NCBI GenBank assembly: GCA_051009015.1
Contig: JBPCWZ010000202.1
Span: 1 to 6,850 of the forward strand
DNA length: 6,850 nucleotides
Source: JAHRAH01 sp051009015
GTDB lineage: Bacteria > Pseudomonadota > Gammaproteobacteria > Tethybacterales > Persebacteraceae
Direction of reading: 5' to 3'
Part shown: piece by piece, positions 5,667-6,850 of the stretch
How the letters are laid out: every line of letters begins with the position of its first letter
Numbering within the stretch: the stretch's first letter is position 1
Program-made: the position numbers and the translations under genes
The notes under the pieces: generated by a model
The model's input: the letters and a program-made list of their open reading frames with translations, nothing else
What the model was told of the DNA's origin: nothing
The model's database searches: none

Positions 5667-6275
5667 TCATTCCCGAAAAGGCGGGAATTGTAGGAGCATT
5701 GCAGTTGTGCTGTCTTTGCCGTATCGCCTTATGACAAGGTCTAACGCTGTGCGCCCACCAATGTCACGGGCATGCAAATCTGCCCCTGCATTTATAAGGG
5801 CAGATACAATTTCGGCAACATTGCCGTCCGCCGCACTATGCAGGAGGGTTAAACCCAAATCGTCTTTTGCGTTAACATCTGCCCCCGCCTCAATAAGAGC
5901 AAGCGCCGTGGCGATTTGACCTTCCAGCATCGCCTCGGTCTTTGCACGCTCCACAGATGACCCAAGGCCATGGTCAATAAACTTTTTGCCCATTTGGGCT
6001 GTCAATATCGCGTGATACAGGGGCGGAACAAGCGACGCGCCGAGTTTGGCTTTTGCGTTAACATTTGCCCCCGCCTTGATAAGGGCGAGCGTGATTTCGG
6101 CATGCCCGCCCCCGCCCCCTGCCGCAAAATGCAGGGGCGTCCAGCCGTCTTTGTCTTTTGCATTGACATCCGCCCCGCCGCCAATTAGGCGCTTGACTTC
6201 GGCGACATCGCCGTCCTCCGCTGCCTTATGCAACAAGGTTTTTCCGCCAAAAATGGCGCGCAAAAAATTAATCAT
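5667..6275 (-). CDS. Ankyrin-repeat protein
   Basis: 202 aa. Ankyrin modules stack as helix-turn-helix units that bind other proteins; the partner is unknown. Modules: 12-43 (TLLHKAAEDGDVAEVKRLI), 44-78 (GWTPLHFAA), a third at about 79-140 (LYHAIL... IATALALIEAGADVNAK) carrying roughly 28 extra residues (93-120), 141-173 (LTLLHSAADGNVAEIVSALI) and a truncated last unit 174-195 (GGRTALDLVI). There is no signal peptide or membrane segment, so it is probably cytosolic or exported by a signal not visible here. The ATG at 6275 has GGAGG 9 nt upstream; a TTG extension to 6311 is less likely. The terminal residues QFPPFRE and the TGA are encoded by a dRS3-like palindrome (5669..5688). A 27-nt stretch occurs twice (5864..5890 and 6050..6076, one mismatch), a trace of module duplication. 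The gene stands alone between repeat clusters. Ankyrin proteins are frequent in host-associated bacteria, but an effector role is not shown. Confidence 0.92.
   Translation of the reverse strand: MINFLRAIFGGKTLLHKAAEDGDVAEVKRLIGGGADVNAKDKDGWTPLHFAAGGGGGHAEITLALIKAGANVNAKAKLGASLVPPLYHAILTAQMGKKFIDHGLGSSVERAKTEAMLEGQIATALALIEAGADVNAKDDLGLTLLHSAADGNVAEIVSALINAGADLHARDIGGRTALDLVIRRYGKDSTTAMLLQFPPFRE
5669..5688. repeat. dRS3-like palindrome inside the ankyrin gene end
   Basis: ATTCCCG-N6-CGGGAAT, matching ATTCCC-N8-GGGAAT, with CGTC on the left. It supplies the last codons and part of the stop codon of the ankyrin gene. The usual CCA right flank is absent. Confidence 0.8.
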
Positions 6276-6284
6276 CGTTGGATT

Positions 6285-6289
6285 CCTCC
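6285..6289 (-). promoter_or_regulatory. Ankyrin gene ribosome-binding site
   Basis: GGAGG on the minus strand, 9 nt before the ATG at 6275. It fixes that start over the upstream in-frame TTG at 6311. Confidence 0.75.
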
Positions 6290-6324
6290 GTTTGTTGTTT
6301 TCTTTCGGCAAGTTGCGAGGCGAT

Positions 6325-6330
6325 ATTATA
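6325..6330 (-). promoter_or_regulatory. Candidate -10 box of the ankyrin gene
   Basis: Perfect TATAAT on the minus strand, 49 nt before the ATG at 6275, leaving room for a leader of about 43 nt with the Shine-Dalgarno inside it. It sits in the middle of a palindrome GCGATAT-T-ATATCGC (6320..6334), a possible operator. The -35 is weak: CTGACG is the nearest match but only 14 nt away. Confidence 0.5.
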
Positions 6331-6347
6331 TCGCAAACCGCCCCGTC

Positions 6348-6365
6348 AGATTCCCGCTTTTGCCG
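6348..6365. repeat. 18-nt direct repeat, copy 1
   Basis: AGATTCCCGCTTTTGCCG, identical to 6517..6534. It begins with a dRS3-like left arm (ATTCCCGC) but lacks the right arm. The two copies bracket the fibronectin-like fragment. Confidence 0.6.
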
Positions 6366-6542
6366 CTATCCGTTGATGGTCGCATTGACCGGGCTTGACA
6401 AGGGACCGCGCCCTGCCGTGTTTTCGTAAGCAATGCGGATATGGGCGATATTGTTGATATCCGCCGCCGTGAATGTCAGCGTAAAGCGCGAATGCCCGAC
6501 GGTTGCTATCGCCCGTAGATTCCCGCTTTTGCCGATACTTCG
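6366..6542 (-). pseudogene. Fragment resembling the end of a fibronectin type III domain
   Basis: The minus strand is open for 58 codons from just after an in-frame TGA (6543..6545) to TAG (6366..6368). It encodes FTLTFTAADINNIAHIRIAY followed by ENTAGRGPLSSPVNATING. The pattern (R-I-A-Y, then N-x-A-G-x-G-P-x-S-x-P-V) recalls the last strands of fibronectin type III domains in bacterial surface or phage tail proteins. There is no ATG or Shine-Dalgarno, and the 5' boundary is a dRS3-like repeat. I read it as the 3' remnant of a larger gene broken by repeat insertion. The family call is by eye. A 66-aa frame on the same strand (6346..6546) is a different reading frame and looks less protein-like. 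Confidence 0.4.
6517..6534. repeat. 18-nt direct repeat, copy 2
   Basis: Identical to 6348..6365, 169 nt away in the same orientation, overlapping the upstream end of the fibronectin-like fragment. Confidence 0.6.
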
Positions 6543-6544
6543 TC

Positions 6545-6564
6545 ATTCCCGCGAAAGCGGGAAT
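6545..6564. repeat. dRS3-like palindrome
   Basis: ATTCCCGC-GAAA-GCGGGAAT with CGTC on the left and CCA on the right: the full extended consensus. It forms an inverted pair with 6669..6688. Confidence 0.85.
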
Positions 6565-6570
6565 CCAAAC

Positions 6571-6590
6571 GCCGCCGCCATTGCGGCGGC
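6571..6590. repeat. GC-rich hairpin
   Basis: GCCGCCGC-CATT-GCGGCGGC: 8-bp perfect stem and 4-nt loop, just inside the left member of the inverted dRS3-like pair. No T-run follows on either strand. Confidence 0.6.
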
Positions 6591-6640
6591 ACTTTGCGAG
6601 GTTGTCTTTGGCGGTTGTTTATGCTTGTCCGGGCGGGGGG

Positions 6641-6663
6641 ACATTGACGCTTTGCGTCAATGT
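6641..6663. repeat. 10-bp stem hairpin
   Basis: ACATTGACGC-TTT-GCGTCAATGT, a perfect 10-bp stem with a 3-nt loop, just inside the right member of the inverted pair. It lies about 70 nt past the murA stop. Without a T-run (a C-run follows on the minus strand) it is a poor intrinsic terminator. Confidence 0.6.
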
Positions 6664-6668
6664 GTTGG

Positions 6669-6688
6669 ATTCCCGCCTGCGCGGGAAT
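6669..6688. repeat. dRS3-like palindrome, inverted orientation
   Basis: ATTCCCGC-CTGC-GCGGGAAT with TGG on the left and GACG on the right, the reverse of the copy at 6545..6564. Confidence 0.85.
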
Positions 6689-6731
6689 GACGAAAGCGTG
6701 CGGCTAATGCGGGCGGCGTAAGCCGGTTGTT

Positions 6732-6850
6732 TTATACGAGTTGCACACTCGCGCCGAGTGCGCCGAGTTTTTGCGTCATCCGCCCGTAGCCGCGCTGAAG
6801 ATGATAGATGCGGTCTATGATGGTATCGCCGCGCGCCGCCAAAGCGGCGA
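6732..6850 (-). CDS. murA: UDP-N-acetylglucosamine 1-carboxyvinyltransferase MurA, C-terminal end (partial)
   Basis: The last 38 codons plus TAA (6732..6734); the rest lies beyond the right edge. MurA transfers enolpyruvate from phosphoenolpyruvate to UDP-GlcNAc, the first committed step of peptidoglycan synthesis in the cytosol. The visible residues AALAARGDTIIDRIYHLQRG, then YGRMTQKLGALGASVQLV, carry the conserved MurA ending: A-x-G-x-T, D-R-I-Y-H, R-G-Y and K-L-x-x-L-G-A. In E. coli the matching region reads [20 protein letters not shown]. The catalytic cysteine and most of the fold are outside the window. About 450 nt of repeats separate it from the ankyrin gene, so the two are probably not one operon. 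Confidence 0.9.
   Translation of the reverse strand, partial: AALAARGDTIIDRIYHLQRGYGRMTQKLGALGASVQLV

Noticed and set aside
5215..5688. A CRISPR array
   Set aside because: The repeats are palindromes in both orientations at irregular distances, with no uniform spacers and no cas genes.
6346..6546. A 66-codon minus-strand frame between murA and the ankyrin gene
   Set aside because: Its translation is low in hydrophobic residues and shows no domain-like pattern, while another frame on the same strand reads like a fibronectin type III ending.
6641..6663. A murA terminator at the 10-bp stem hairpin
   Set aside because: The stem is strong, but on the minus strand it is followed by a C-run, not a T-run, and dRS3-like repeats intervene.

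Overview
The window reads as a piece of a GC-rich bacterial chromosome, most likely from a proteobacterium. The AspRS and ThiC sequences look like the gamma/beta-proteobacterial forms by eye, and the dispersed 20-bp palindromes fit the neisserial dRS3 core consensus; no taxon can be fixed from this alone. Every well-supported gene lies on the minus strand. In transcription order (right to left) they are the last 38 codons of murA, an ankyrin-repeat protein gene, aspS, thiC, and a DNA methyltransferase-HNH nuclease fusion. A short plus-strand frame at the far left (3..134) may be the tail of a convergent gene.

Layout. 1..184: possible partial gene tail and a decayed palindromic repeat. 185..5147: a tight minus-strand block, aspS (589 aa), then 47 nt, then thiC (614 aa), whose TGA stop shares one base with the ATG of the methyltransferase-HNH gene (433 aa). 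5148..5666: a non-coding region packed with palindromes, including a 'Russian doll' element in which dRS3-like palindromes enclose a near-perfect ~55-bp inverted repeat, which encloses a smaller copy of its own end. A bidirectional-looking intrinsic terminator closes the ankyrin gene. 5667..6275: a five-module ankyrin gene whose last codons and stop are made of a dRS3-like repeat. 6276..6731: a second repeat-rich spacer with a promoter-like -10 box, a 58-codon open fragment resembling the end of a fibronectin type III domain, and an inverted pair of dRS3-like repeats enclosing two hairpins. 6732..6850: the 3' end of murA.

How the parts relate. murA (peptidoglycan precursor synthesis), aspS (aspartyl-tRNA synthesis, with residues typical of the non-discriminating type) and thiC (thiamine pyrimidine synthesis) are housekeeping genes with no shared pathway. 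The methyltransferase-HNH gene and the ankyrin gene are accessory. The methyltransferase appears to ride on housekeeping transcription through its overlap with thiC. The ankyrin gene sits alone between two repeat clusters, with its own ribosome-binding site, -10 box and terminator. The most unusual part of the window is the nested palindromic architecture on both sides of the ankyrin gene. I see no complete new defence or mobile system, no CRISPR array, no tRNA or rRNA, and no transposase.
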